Source of the DNA: Paraburkholderia aromaticivorans
GTDB taxonomy: Bacteria > Pseudomonadota > Gammaproteobacteria > Burkholderiales > Burkholderiaceae
Reading direction: 5' to 3'
DNA length: 64,000 nt
Assembly (NCBI RefSeq): GCF_012689525.1
Contig: NZ_CP051514.1
Location: 682,001 to 746,000, forward strand
Below are positions 19,864 to 28,831 of this stretch, piece by piece (position 1 is the stretch's first letter; each line of letters starts with the position of its first letter). The position numbers and the translations under genes were made by a program. The notes beneath the pieces were generated by a model. The model worked only from the letters and a program-made list of their open reading frames with translations. It did not search any database and was not told the DNA's origin.

Positions 19864-20185
19864 GGACGTGATGCGACGTCGGGACTAGCGGCGCCGCCGG
19901 TCCGTCGGTGCCGCCTGCGGCCAGGATAAACCCGAATTAGTGTGAATCGTCGCCGGACCGCAAGTGTGACGCTCGATCCGCCGGTTGCCATACGACGCAC
20001 GACAGCGTGAAGGCAAGGCGACGGCCAGTCGTTGACTTGGCAACGGCCGGCATGACATTTTCAATGGAACGGCAAACTGGTGCCGTGCCTGCGAGCCACA
20101 TCGCGCGAGCCTCGGCGGCCCGATCGAGAGCCGTTTCCGTCTGGCGGGCTTTGGGGAGTGTGCCCGTAGCCGACACGGATCGCGG
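19864..20185. other. Intergenic; first bases are the severed 3' end of the small membrane gene
   Basis: 19864-19888 is the tail (ending in TAG) of the gene split by IS1182. The rest shows no supported gene. It lies between that tail and the convergent small genes that end at 20186. Confidence 0.6.
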
Positions 20186-20395
20186 CTACCAAAGTATTGC
20201 AGCCTGCCCGCGACGGCATAACGCGGACCCATGCCCTTGACGCCGGCGGCGCATCCAGTCCCACCGATGCCGCTGGTTTGTTGGTCCGACTATCCGCTCC
20301 CGCAGATGTTCGCGACGATACTGGCTAACCACAAGTAAAACTGCGATCGAGAAAGCTGCTGCGCCTACGGCGAACCGCACAATGAGATCGGACAT
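20186..20395 (-). CDS. Small membrane protein with YRREHLRER motif (paralogue of the split gene)
   Basis: 69 residues: one N-terminal membrane helix (FAVGAAAFSIAVLLVVS) followed by QYRREHLRERIV and a basic tail with WDWMRRRR. GAAGGAGG lies just before the ATG. The start overlaps the stop of the upstream gene by one base (TGATG), so the pair is translationally coupled. It is related to the gene split at 18097/19888, which is longer here at the C-terminus. Function unknown; an inner-membrane small protein with a cytoplasmic basic tail is the likely topology. Confidence 0.7.
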   Translation of the reverse strand: MSDLIVRFAVGAAAFSIAVLLVVSQYRREHLRERIVGPTNQRHRWDWMRRRRQGHGSALCRRGQAAILW

Positions 20396-20655
20396 CACCG
20401 CCTCCTTCGCGGTTTGACCCTCGGGTCCATGCCTGATCGGGCACGGCATTGACCACCTCGATCTGACGATTCGCGGATTCGCTGAACACTCGCCGTCAAT
20501 GGTGGTGTGCGAAGCGCCGCCTTCGGCACAGTCCGGTCCCGGTGCCTAACATCCGTGAGCGTGTCCCGACCTAGATCGGAGAGCGCTGAAACCAAGGCGT
20601 ACGCAAGCAGTAACGTCAGGAAGAGCAACAAAACCCAATAAGAAACATCGTCCAT
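20395..20655 (-). CDS. Small membrane protein of unknown function (86 aa)
   Basis: Start chosen at 20655 because GGAGG lies 6 bp before it (the upstream in-frame ATG is inside that site). One membrane helix at residues about 5-25 (YWVLLLFLTLLLAYALVSAL) is followed by a long hydrophilic, Arg-rich tail. Coupled to the next gene by a TGATG overlap. No family recognised. Confidence 0.6.
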   Translation of the reverse strand: MDDVSYWVLLLFLTLLLAYALVSALSDLGRDTLTDVRHRDRTVPKAALRTPPLTASVQRIRESSDRGGQCRARSGMDPRVKPRRRR

Positions 20656-21466
20656 AGCGGCCTCCATCGGCCAAAACTGCACGACTCCCCCTTCATCCGA
20701 CGAACCCCGACCGGTCATACTCGACGGCGATCGCGTCGACCTTCAACGAACTGGAAAGTCAGGATACCTGCTCGACCGGATTTTCAACTGCGAGATGGTC
20801 CGTTAAAGCATCTTCCCGTGCTCGAAGCTTGTCGATGCCTTCATGGATAATCTCATTGGCCGCCATTCCGGCGAGCGTGATTCCGTGAAACCGAGGCGTC
20901 TTCCTTTTCCTCACGTCTCCAGCAACGATCGTCGGTCATGCAGACATCCAGTCACGCCGCACGCGATTGCTATCAACACCGCCTTGTCCTCACACACTCG
21001 AGGCAACGATGTTGGCCGCTCCTGGCCGCATCGCTCCTTCACGTGCACGTTCGATTACGACAATCGCGCACTTAAAGTATATATCACAATACGATATATA
21101 TAACTGTCACTTTCCGCTCTGTTGCAGCCCTGTTCGCCACAACACTTCTGCCATAGCCATTTCGTCAGACGACGTAGTCGCATATCTCGTTTCGACCGTG
21201 AACCCTCCGTTTTCGGGGCTGCGATAGAAATCATCCGATGATGTTCCAGGCGGCCGTCCGCCCGCTGCCTGGACCATTGCCGTTTGACCGCTCCATGCAC
21301 CACCCAACGCCGTCCTCGCTGGAGAAAGTGCAGACAGATGATACCGCTTGTGGTCCGTACGATCAGCGTGAGTCCCCGCCCATGATGAGTTGGAGCATAT
21401 CGAGTCCTTGCTGAGTCGGAAGGTTTGCGACTTTCGGTTTCTTAGGCGTAACGGAATCGAATCTGG
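20656..21466. other. Intergenic, no supported gene
   Basis: About 810 bp. The stretch near 21075-21105 is unusually AT-rich (alternating TATATA). Short frames on either strand lack ribosome-binding sites. The promoter of the 20655 gene should lie at the left end. Confidence 0.4.
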
Positions 21467-21811
21467 CTAACGGCATGTGTGTGTCCAGGCCGGATACAGA
21501 TTGCAAAGATCGTCGCAATTGCCGCTGTACCTCACTTCAAGCCATGAATCATCCAGAAAAATTAACCGCTTGATAGAGCCGGCTGGAAGAGCGGCGCGGA
21601 TTGCAAACCGGTTCACGAATACGCCCGGCCGCTCATCTGGCAGCACGACTTGCATCAGCAGACGGAAGCGTTGCGTCGTTCGGAAAAAACTCGTTTCCCG
21701 CGACGGTTCAGCGACTCCCAGCCAGTAGAGAAGCGCTGCTCTCGGGTCGTCAACATCCCGTGCGACAAAGCGCAAAATTGGCGCGGTCTGAAAGTGGGGA
21801 GTGATCTGCAT
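21467..21811 (-). CDS. Hypothetical protein (114 aa)
   Basis: Start at 21811 chosen for an AGGAGG 9 bp upstream, giving MQITPHFQTAPILRFVARDV. An alternative ATG at 21901 overlaps the reconstructed stop of the IS-interrupted gene upstream (ATGAGTAG), so the two genes were probably one transcript before the IS256 insertion. Mixed alpha/beta composition with no transmembrane segment or recognised motif. Transcription may now be cut or driven by the IS. Confidence 0.6.
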   Translation of the reverse strand: MQITPHFQTAPILRFVARDVDDPRAALLYWLGVAEPSRETSFFRTTQRFRLLMQVVLPDERPGVFVNRFAIRAALPAGSIKRLIFLDDSWLEVRYSGNCDDLCNLYPAWTHTCR

Positions 21812-21929
21812 TTCTGCGAGCCTCCTGTTACCTGTTCTGCCGATTTGCGTACATTCGGTTTCGCACGATTCCCGACGCTGCGTGTAGCGTAGACTACTCA
21901 TTGCTATCCACCCAAAGTCGTCCCCGCTC

Positions 21930-23353
21930 GAGTTAAAGTCAAATGTGGTGTACGGGCGGCAGGCATGATCAGGCGGCCAACGGTTGCTGGGCCGGTGTGC
22001 TGTCGGTCACCGGTACGCCATCCTTGAAAGGGATTCCTTCAAGCAGCGAGGCGATCTTCTCTGGTGCGCGAATGCGTCGCCACGATTGCTCGGCCGACTC
22101 GATCAGCTTGAATGCCAGACCGAGAAAGGTCGCTCGCGAAACACAATTGCGCGTGCGCGTCGTGCGATGCCGGACGGTTGCAAACGTCGATTCAATGGGG
22201 TTTGTGGTCCGCAAGTGCTGCCAGTGCTCCCCGGGAAAATCGTAGAAGGCCAGCAACTCATTGCGATCGTTTGTGAGCTTCCCGGCGGCTTTCGGATATT
22301 TGGCCGAATAGACGTCGACGAAACGGTTGAAGGCCGCGAGCGCGTCTTCGCGCGTGGCGGCTTGCCAGATTTCCTGTAGTCCTTCCTTGGCCCGGCTGTG
22401 CTGCGATTTCGGTAATGCGTTGAGCACGTTGCCGGTCTTGTGAAACCAGCAGCGCTGGTGCCGCGTCTGCGGGAACACTTCGGCCAATGCTGCCCACAAC
22501 CCCATGGCACCGTCCCCGCTTGCCAGCATCGGGCCGCCTTGCAGGCCACGCGCCTTCAGATCAAGCAACACGTCGCGCCACGCGTCCTTCGATTCGCGAT
22601 AGCCGTCGGCGATCGCCACGCGCTCCTTCGTTCCGTCCGGCTTCACGCCGATGATCACCAGCAGGCACTGGCCCTCGGAATCGTCGCTGCGCAGTCCGGT
22701 ATGAATGCCGTCAGCCCACCAGTAGACCCAGCGCGCGTCTGCTAGGTCGCGTCGGTTCCATAACAGGTGCTCCTCGGCCCATTGCGCCTTCAGGCGGCTG
22801 ACTACGTTCGGCGAAAGCCCTTTCGCCTGCTCGCCCAGCAGCACGCTGAGCGCCTCACTCATGTTGCCGGTCGACACGCCGCGCAGGTAGAGCCACGGCA
22901 GCGCCGCCGACACCCGTGGTGACTTGCGGATGTAGGGCGGCACAATGTTCGAATTGAACTTCACGCCCGAGCCTGAGCGGTCGCGTACCTTCGGCACTTT
23001 GACTGGGACCGGACCGATCGCCGTGACGACCTCACGCTCCGGCAGATAGCCGTTGCGCACCACGGCGCGCCGGCCGTCGAGTGTCTTCACGTTCCCGTAC
23101 TGTTCGAGCAATGTTGCCAATTCTGCCTCGATCGCCTGCTGGATGATCTGTCGCGCGCCTTGCTGGATCAGCTCATCAAGGCTACCAACGCTTGCTGCTG
23201 CTTTACCGTCGTTCGTTTCTTCCGTAAACTTCTTCATGGTGGTGGATTCCGGTTCGCTGGTTCGTTACTCTCGACAAGCAACATTCTCAGCTAACCGCCG
23301 CCGCCTTCTCAAATCCCCGACTCATCCCCGTACACCACTTCTGACGATAACTC
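21930..23353 (-). mobile_element. IS256-family insertion sequence, intact copy 2
   Basis: 1424 bp with about 27-bp inverted repeats (left end GAGTTAAAGTCAAATGTGGT..., right end complementary with a few mismatches). Flanks TCCCCGCTC (21921-21929) and TCCCCACTC (23354-23362) look like a 9-bp target duplication with one mismatch. Excision restores a reading frame across the site. Confidence 0.9.
21969..23237 (-). CDS. IS256-family transposase
   Basis: 422 residues, full length, Transposase_mut (Mutator-like) family. DDE residues lie in WADGIHTG, GDGAMGLWAALAEVF and the C-terminal region after TTNPIESTFATVRHRT. Identical to the truncated copy 1 over its whole overlap, so the two copies are recent relatives. 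The N-terminus (MKKFTEETNDGKAAASVGSL) is what copy 1 has lost. Probably active. Confidence 0.93.
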   Translation of the reverse strand: MKKFTEETNDGKAAASVGSLDELIQQGARQIIQQAIEAELATLLEQYGNVKTLDGRRAVVRNGYLPEREVVTAIGPVPVKVPKVRDRSGSGVKFNSNIVPPYIRKSPRVSAALPWLYLRGVSTGNMSEALSVLLGEQAKGLSPNVVSRLKAQWAEEHLLWNRRDLADARWVYWWADGIHTGLRSDDSEGQCLLVIIGVKPDGTKERVAIADGYRESKDAWRDVLLDLKARGLQGGPMLASGDGAMGLWAALAEVFPQTRHQRCWFHKTGNVLNALPKSQHSRAKEGLQEIWQAATREDALAAFNRFVDVYSAKYPKAAGKLTNDRNELLAFYDFPGEHWQHLRTTNPIESTFATVRHRTTRTRNCVSRATFLGLAFKLIESAEQSWRRIRAPEKIASLLEGIPFKDGVPVTDSTPAQQPLAA

Positions 23354-23650
23354 TCCCCACTCTTCCGCATAGCACACCGCCTGACACGCGTCGTAGAAAT
23401 AGTACAGTGCGTGAAATGCATGGATCGGATGGCCGGGGCGTTCAACGAGAAGATTGGCAGCGTAAAGGTCAGCATGCGCCCTCTCGGTGCTTGCTGTCAG
23501 GTGATAACCCTTGTACTCCGCGCGCACTGTCGGACTCGTAGAACGAATTGCTGGACGATACGCTGCCTCCGTCTCGTCAAGCAGACGTGCAAGAAAGCGA
23601 GCCATATCAACCTCGAAGAGCACGGGCAAGTATTGAGTTTGCGTTTTCAT
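23354..23650 (-). pseudogene. Hypothetical gene cut near its 3' end by IS256 copy 2
   Basis: The frame runs from a probable ATG at 23650 (MKTQTQYLPVLFEVDMARFL; an upstream ATG at 23713 is also in frame) into the IS, where it ends after IS-encoded residues. Removing the IS and one 9-bp repeat joins it to 21894-21920 and gives the natural ending GRLWVDSNE followed by TAG. Only about nine residues were displaced, so a slightly altered protein may still be made. No family recognised; the C-terminal part is rich in aromatic residues (HAFHALYYFYDACQ). Confidence 0.7.
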
Positions 23651-23713
23651 GACGTAATTGAACCAATCGTACGTTAGCCCGCCACGCAAGCTGTGTAGGC
23701 GACAAAACGCCAC

Positions 23714-24835
23714 GCCTCGGAGCAGCGCAACTGGGCTTCAGTCAACATTGACCCACAATTGAGCGGTCACGCACGTGCGTGACCACATCGCGATTCCCTC
23801 AAGGGATCGCTACCGTTGTCTATCTGTCGTGGGGACGCCTGGGAGGCTTGGCCCGGCTTCCGCGGTCACTACCGTGTGGTAGTCAGGCGGAGCGCCGGGC
23901 AGAAAGAAGTGCGGACTTGTCCGCCGGACAAGCACGGCTCCTGGTGCGTTTTGTTATTTATTTCTGGGTTCCTGCGCACAGTCGACTTCTCCCCGGCCAG
24001 GCCGAAAAGAACGACTGGTACGAAAGAACATAGGGAAACAAAAAACACGGCTATTGGCCTCGAAAGATGGAGGACTCGAAGTGAATCCGCGAAGCTTACG
24101 GCTTCATTAAAGCCTGGTTGCCAGAATATAGCAAGCGCTCGACCGACTTCCGCCCCTTTCCTCAGGACTATCACCGATGTTCACCCGCGATCAACTACTT
24201 CGATGCGGCTCACGCGTTGCGGGATCGAGGCCTTGTCCATCGTATCCGAGCCCTGCGGCGACCGGCCGCGAAGATGCTCAAGGAGCACTGCTTCCAATTA
24301 GAATGTCTGGAACCGACTGGCGCCTTAACGTGTTCACTCGTTGCCAGGGAAAGTAGCCTCGCGACGCTCCGGCGGTGAGCCTCTCGCTGCAGGCAGCCTC
24401 ATAGCATCGTTCAGCCGCTTCACCGACGTTTGCGTAATCTGAGCCTGCGTTCAATCATCCCTGCAACGTCGGAATGCCACGCTCATGCAGCAGACACCGC
24501 GGCACCAAAACCGTGACGACTTCGCCGTCGAAACAACGATATCTTGATGGGTCGTCAAAGTTGGGCAATTAGCCCGCTGGGATTCTGCTCGCTTAAATCA
24601 GAAAACAGACAAACCGCACTGCATTGGAGTCCTCTCCGACACGGCAAGCACGTCAACACAGTGCGACAGAATGCCGTCGACAACATGCCTTAAATAATGT
24701 ATTGTTAATCCATGTTTTAAGGAAAAACCACCTGTTCACGTTCACCACGACCTGGATCACGAGGCTGCAATAGGTCGTCAAATCTGGTCGCGCAACGATC
24801 AGATGAACGAGCCTCCATATCGCGGGGAGATGAAA
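23714..24835. other. Intergenic, with an AT-rich inverted repeat near the right end
   Basis: About 1.1 kb with no supported gene. At 24688-24722 the arms CCTTAAA and TTTTAAGG flank an AT-rich spacer, a likely promoter or operator for the MLSPHEF gene whose start is at 24836. Nothing else stood out. Confidence 0.4.
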
Positions 24836-24843
24836 ATGCTTAG

Positions 24844-26008
24844 GGCTACGCTGAAAAAGGTCAACGGCATTGGTCGCTCAATCGTTAGATGTGCATGAAA
24901 CAACAGACCCTTGCGATGGCGGCCGATCAAGGCGCCGGATTTGAACAGTACCGTCGGCCAACCAAACGCGATGTGTTCCTTGAGACGATGGAGCAGATCG
25001 TGCCGTGGGCGCAGTTGTGCGAGGTTGTCGAGCCGTACTATCCGAAGGGTCAGGGCGGTCGCCCGCCAGTGGGTCTGGAGCGCATGCTGCGCATGCACTT
25101 TCTGCAGCACTGGTTCAACCTGGCCGATGAAGCCTGCGAGGAAGCGCTGCTGGATAGCACCGCATTGCGGCGATTCGTCGGCATTGACCTGGGGCGCGAG
25201 CGCGTTCCTGATGGTACGACGCTCTTGAAGTTCCGGCGGCTGCTGGAGCGCAACAAGCTCGGCGAGCAATTGTTCGCCAAGGTCGGCGAGGTACTGCAAG
25301 GGCGCGGACTGAAGGTAGGCAGCGGCACCATCGTGGATGCCACCATCATCGGTGCGCCGAGTTCCACAAAGAATGCGGACAAGGCGCGAGATCCCGAAAT
25401 GCATCAGACGAGGAAGGGCCAGCAGTGGTACTTCGGCATGAAGTTGCACATCGGTGTGGATAGCCAGACGGGTCTGGCACACAGCGCGGTAGTGACAGCG
25501 GCGAACGTGCACGACAAGCATCCGCTGCCGGCGCTGCTGCATGGCGGCGAGCAGCGTGTGTACGGTGACAGCGCCTATGCGAGCCAGAAGGAACTCATCG
25601 CCAGCAAGGCGCCGAAAGCCAAGGACTTCACCAACCAGCGTGTGCGCAATCGCAGTGGTGAAGTCGATGAAGCCAGGCGCTCGAAAAACCGCAGCAAGTC
25701 GAAGATTCGTGCCCGGGTCGAACACGTCTTTGCGGTGGTCAAGCGGCTGTGGGGGTTCGGCAAGGTGCGCTATCGCGGCCTCGCGAAGAACGCCACGCGC
25801 GCCTTTACCACACTCGCGCTGGCCAACATCTACATGAGCCGCACGCGGCTGATGGCACAGCTGCGTCCATGAGTAGCCAAAGTGGGTCGAGAGACCCGCT
25901 TGCAAGGCCCTTCAGGGCCAGAAAATCGAACCAGTCGGGTCGCTGATCTCGCATTCCGAAATTCAGCGACAAGCTGTTGGCGAAAACGCTGGCTTCTTCA
26001 GCGTAGCC
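24844..26008 (+). mobile_element. IS5-family insertion sequence
   Basis: 1165 bp with 12-bp inverted repeats GGCTACGCTGAA and its complement (25997-26008). A TTAG target duplication (24840-24843, 26009-26012) fits the YTAR preference of IS5-type elements. It inserted two codons after the start codon of a MLSPHEF-family gene. Confidence 0.93.
24889..25872 (+). CDS. IS5-family transposase
   Basis: 327 residues. N-terminal DUF772-type region (PPVGLERMLRMHFLQHWFNL), then a DDE_Tnp_1 core with GTIVDATIIGAPSS (first Asp), RVYGDSAYASQKEL (second Asp) and RARVEHVFAVVKRLWG (Glu). Full length and intact. An ATG six bases downstream is an alternative start. It is a different IS5 subgroup from the frameshifted element at 13262-14380. 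Confidence 0.93.
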   Translation: MCMKQQTLAMAADQGAGFEQYRRPTKRDVFLETMEQIVPWAQLCEVVEPYYPKGQGGRPPVGLERMLRMHFLQHWFNLADEACEEALLDSTALRRFVGIDLGRERVPDGTTLLKFRRLLERNKLGEQLFAKVGEVLQGRGLKVGSGTIVDATIIGAPSSTKNADKARDPEMHQTRKGQQWYFGMKLHIGVDSQTGLAHSAVVTAANVHDKHPLPALLHGGEQRVYGDSAYASQKELIASKAPKAKDFTNQRVRNRSGEVDEARRSKNRSKSKIRARVEHVFAVVKRLWGFGKVRYRGLAKNATRAFTTLALANIYMSRTRLMAQLRP

Positions 26009-26238
26009 TTAGTCCGCACGAATTTGCAACTCTCCTGCTCGTCGACGACGCGCGGGACCAGGCCGAGTTGAACCGCGCCGATCTCGACGCACTGTTCGAA
26101 CAACAGTTCATTGCGTTCGACGAACTCTCCTGCGAGCGTCAAAACCTTCACCTGACGAAAAACGGGCTTGCGATCGTCAAAGTGGTGACCCGGATCAGAA
26201 GAATGACTGATTTACGGCGCGGACAAGGTCACGATTGA
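26009..26238 (+). pseudogene. MLSPHEF-family gene separated from its start codon by IS5
   Basis: The start codon (ATG at 24836 with GGGGAGATGAAA before it) and the first bases lie left of the IS; the body resumes at 26009. Excising the IS and one TTAG gives [19 protein letters not shown], the same opening as the intact relative at 15620. The reconstructed protein is about 78 residues. The body is now without its start unless IS-internal initiation occurs. Function unknown. Confidence 0.85.
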
Positions 26239-26246
26239 GGGGGTGG

Positions 26247-26567
26247 ATGTTACAAGATACGGAAGACGGCCCCGTCAATTCGACGCTGGCGGGAAAGCAC
26301 CATTCCTTTGTAGGGGTGTACTCGTCAATCCGCCACAACGCGATATATCCTGAGGCGAGTTTGGTCACCGCTACTTCTGACGCACAAGATAAGAGCGCCT
26401 CTCAGTACCCGTACGAGCGGGATGAACTTCCGTTTATCGTCACACAGCAGAATGGCGCGCGCATTGCGCCCTTTGAGCGCTACCCGTTCCGACGATTTCC
26501 GAGAATGTGCCAGCCACGCAATGGCAGGATCGAAGGAAGATGCTTCACGGCGATACAGCGCAGGTAG
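26247..26567 (+). CDS. Possible hypothetical protein (106 aa)
   Basis: Begins 8 bp after the stop of the MLSPHEF relic, with a G-rich GGGGGTGG before the ATG. No recognisable motif, and composition gives no strong coding signal. It may be a real small gene or an accidental frame upstream of the cytochrome oxidase gene. Confidence 0.3.
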   Translation: MLQDTEDGPVNSTLAGKHHSFVGVYSSIRHNAIYPEASLVTATSDAQDKSASQYPYERDELPFIVTQQNGARIAPFERYPFRRFPRMCQPRNGRIEGRCFTAIQRR

Positions 26568-26599
26568 TCGCCGTTCTCACTGATTGGGGTGCGGGCACG

Positions 26600-28231
26600 A
26601 TGAGTACGATTATCCAGATTCCCGTTGACCACACCCACGAACGGCCTCACGGCTGGCGTCGCTGGCTCCTTGCCACCAATCACAAGGACATCGGCACGCT
26701 GTACATGCTGTTCGCGTTCACTATGTTGCTGTCGGGTGGCGTGATGGCGTTGATGCTGCGGGCAGAACTGTTCGAACCCGGATTGCAGATCATGCGACCG
26801 GAGTTCTTCAATCAACTTACTTCGCTACACGGCCTCGTGATGATATTGGGCGCCATTATGCCGGCCTTTGTCGGTTTCGCGAACTGGATGATCCCGCTGG
26901 AAATCGGCGCGTCCGACATGGCCTTCGCACGGATGAACAACTTCAGTTTCTGGCTGCTGCCGCCCGCGGCAATCCTGCTCGTCGGGTCGTTCTTTGCGCC
27001 GGGCGGCGCAGAAGCGGCGGGATGGACGATGTATGCGCCGCTGTCGATCCAGATGGGCCCCGGCATGGACATGACGATTTTCGCGGTGCACCTGATGGGT
27101 GCGTCGTCGATCATGGGCGGGATCAACATCATCGTGACGATCCTGAACATGCGCGCACCCGGCATGACGATGATGAAGCTGCCGATGTTCGTCTGGACGT
27201 GGCTCATCACTGCGTATCTGCTGATTGCAGTGATGCCGGTTCTGGCGGGTGCGATCACGATGCTGCTGTTTGACCGTCACTTTGGCACCTCGTTCTTTGA
27301 TGCGGCCGGTGGGGGTGACCCGGTGATGTATCAGCACATCTTCTGGTTTTTCGGTCACCCGGAGGTGTACATCATGATCCTACCGGCGTTCGGCATCATT
27401 TCGCAGGTCGTGCCGGCGTTTTCGCGCAAACCGCTGTTCGGCTATAGCTCAATGGTCTATGCAACCGCCTCTATCGCGATCCTGTCGTTCATGGTGTGGG
27501 CGCACCATATGTTCGTGACCGGCATGCCCGTCACCGGTCAGCTGTTTTTCATGTATGCCTCGATGCTGATCTCGGTGCCCACGGGTGTGAAGGTATTCAA
27601 CTGGACGGCGACGATGTGGCGAGGCTCCCTGTCGTTCGAAACGCCGATGCTGTTCGCGATCGGGTTCATTTTTGTGTTCGTGATGGGTGGCTTCAGCGGG
27701 CTGATCCTCGCGGTCGCACCGCTCGATATCGCGCTGCACGGCACCTACTACGTCGTTGCGCATTTCCACTATGTGCTGGTGGCCGGGTCGCTGTTTGCGA
27801 TGTTCTCAGGCTGGTATTACTGGTCACCGAAATGGACCGGGCACATGTACAACGAACTGCGCGGCAAGATCCACTTCTGGGCCACGATGATCACGTTTAA
27901 CGTCACGTTCTTTCCGATGCATTTTCTGGGCCTGGCAGGCATGCCACGCCGCTACGCCGATTACCCGGCGCAACTCACGAACTGGAACCAGATCGCGACA
28001 ATCGGTGCGTTCGGCTTCGGACTGATGCAGGTGTATTTCCTGTTTTTCGTCGCATTGCCGGCCTACCGTGGCACCGGCGTCGCCAAGGCTGCCGACAAGC
28101 CTTGGGACGGCGCGGAAGGGCTCGAATGGACGGTCCCCAGCCCCGCTCCGTTTCATACCTTTGAGATTCCGCCCGAGGTCAAGTTAATGGCGCGAGCGCT
28201 CCATATCCCGGTGTTAAGGAGCAACAGATGA
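26600..28231 (+). CDS. ctaD: Cytochrome c oxidase subunit I (A-type heme-copper oxidase), orphan
   Basis: 543 residues, 12 membrane helices expected. Heme ligands: His in LTSLHGLVMI and the pair in VVAHFHYVLV. CuB ligands: His in FFGHPEVYIM with its cross-linked Tyr, and HH in WAHHMFVTG. Proton-channel residues are present: Asp in GASDMAFARMNN, Glu in GHPEVY and Lys in PTGVKVFNW, i.e. type A1. It transfers electrons to O2 in the inner membrane. Subunits II and III are absent from the window, which is odd. The ribosome-binding site is weak. A half NsrR-like site (AAGATGC, about 26538) lies 55 bp upstream. Coupled to the next gene by ATGA. Confidence 0.93.
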   Translation: MSTIIQIPVDHTHERPHGWRRWLLATNHKDIGTLYMLFAFTMLLSGGVMALMLRAELFEPGLQIMRPEFFNQLTSLHGLVMILGAIMPAFVGFANWMIPLEIGASDMAFARMNNFSFWLLPPAAILLVGSFFAPGGAEAAGWTMYAPLSIQMGPGMDMTIFAVHLMGASSIMGGINIIVTILNMRAPGMTMMKLPMFVWTWLITAYLLIAVMPVLAGAITMLLFDRHFGTSFFDAAGGGDPVMYQHIFWFFGHPEVYIMILPAFGIISQVVPAFSRKPLFGYSSMVYATASIAILSFMVWAHHMFVTGMPVTGQLFFMYASMLISVPTGVKVFNWTATMWRGSLSFETPMLFAIGFIFVFVMGGFSGLILAVAPLDIALHGTYYVVAHFHYVLVAGSLFAMFSGWYYWSPKWTGHMYNELRGKIHFWATMITFNVTFFPMHFLGLAGMPRRYADYPAQLTNWNQIATIGAFGFGLMQVYFLFFVALPAYRGTGVAKAADKPWDGAEGLEWTVPSPAPFHTFEIPPEVKLMARALHIPVLRSNR

Positions 28232-28428
28232 AATTCGAAGTAAAGAAACTGACGGGCGGCGATGACCCGCGTGTCATTGTCCACGCGATCGGCACCGTCG
28301 ATCCGGATGCGAAGGTCGACGTCAACGAAGGCGCGCATTCCGTGACAGTGGACTCGTGGCTGCTGGCGGAAGAATTCCTGATCGCATTCGAAGAGGCCGG
28401 ATACGACGTGCGGATAACCGAGGGCTAG
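28228..28428 (+). CDS. HMA-fold small protein lacking the CxxC metal site
   Basis: 66 residues, start overlapping the ctaD stop (ATGA). The beta-alpha-beta pattern and the ending FEEAGYDVRITEG resemble heavy-metal-associated domains, but no cysteine is present, so it cannot bind copper in the usual way. The coupling to ctaD suggests a role in oxidase assembly or stability. The fold assignment is by pattern and moderate. Confidence 0.65.
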   Translation: MKFEVKKLTGGDDPRVIVHAIGTVDPDAKVDVNEGAHSVTVDSWLLAEEFLIAFEEAGYDVRITEG

Positions 28429-28465
28429 CGCGACTCGCTGCCAGCCCGTTATTGGGAGATGAATC

Positions 28466-28831
28466 ATGAACCAACCCATGTACCCCGCATCAAGTGCGGC
28501 AATCGCGAGCAAGCGTAAGGAGCTTGCGCCAGAACCGCTGGCTGCCTTCAAGGCATTCAGCGCATGCGTTTTCGCGGACGGTGCAATACCTGCGAGAACA
28601 AAGCAGTTGATCGCCGTTGCCGTCGCACATGTCACTCAGTGTCCTTACTGCATACGCGGTCACACCGCGGCGGCCCTGAAAAGCGGAGCCACCGCGCAGG
28701 AAATTATGGAGGCCATCTGGGTTTCCGCCGAAATGCGCGCGGGAGCCGCGTACGCGCATTCGGCGCTGGCGCTCGAAACGATGGAAGCTCATCCAGACTC
28801 GACCGAGGTGCACCATGTCCACGCTCATTGA
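28466..28831 (+). CDS. Carboxymuconolactone decarboxylase/AhpD-like protein
   Basis: 121 residues. The AhpD-type redox centre CPYCIRGHTAAALKSGA is at about residues 59-75 (CxxC followed by His). Members act as peroxidase-linked disulfide reductases or of unknown function. It lies 37 bp after the HMA-fold gene with GGGAG near the start, and its 3' end overlaps the hemerythrin gene by 17 bp, so it belongs to the ctaD operon. The C-terminus is His-rich (EVHHVHAH). Confidence 0.87.
   Translation: MNQPMYPASSAAIASKRKELAPEPLAAFKAFSACVFADGAIPARTKQLIAVAVAHVTQCPYCIRGHTAAALKSGATAQEIMEAIWVSAEMRAGAAYAHSALALETMEAHPDSTEVHHVHAH

Noticed and set aside
2850-23353. Calling the IS256-bounded segment an active composite transposon
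   Set aside because: Copy 1 has lost its outer end and start codon, and no target duplication flanking the whole segment can be checked because the left side is rearranged by IS3.
24799-25905. A 368-residue frame opposite the IS5 transposase
   Set aside because: Mirror of the intact transposase; composition and lack of motifs mark it as a shadow.
28228-28428. Calling this a copper chaperone
   Set aside because: The HMA-like fold pattern is present but both cysteines of the metal site are missing.
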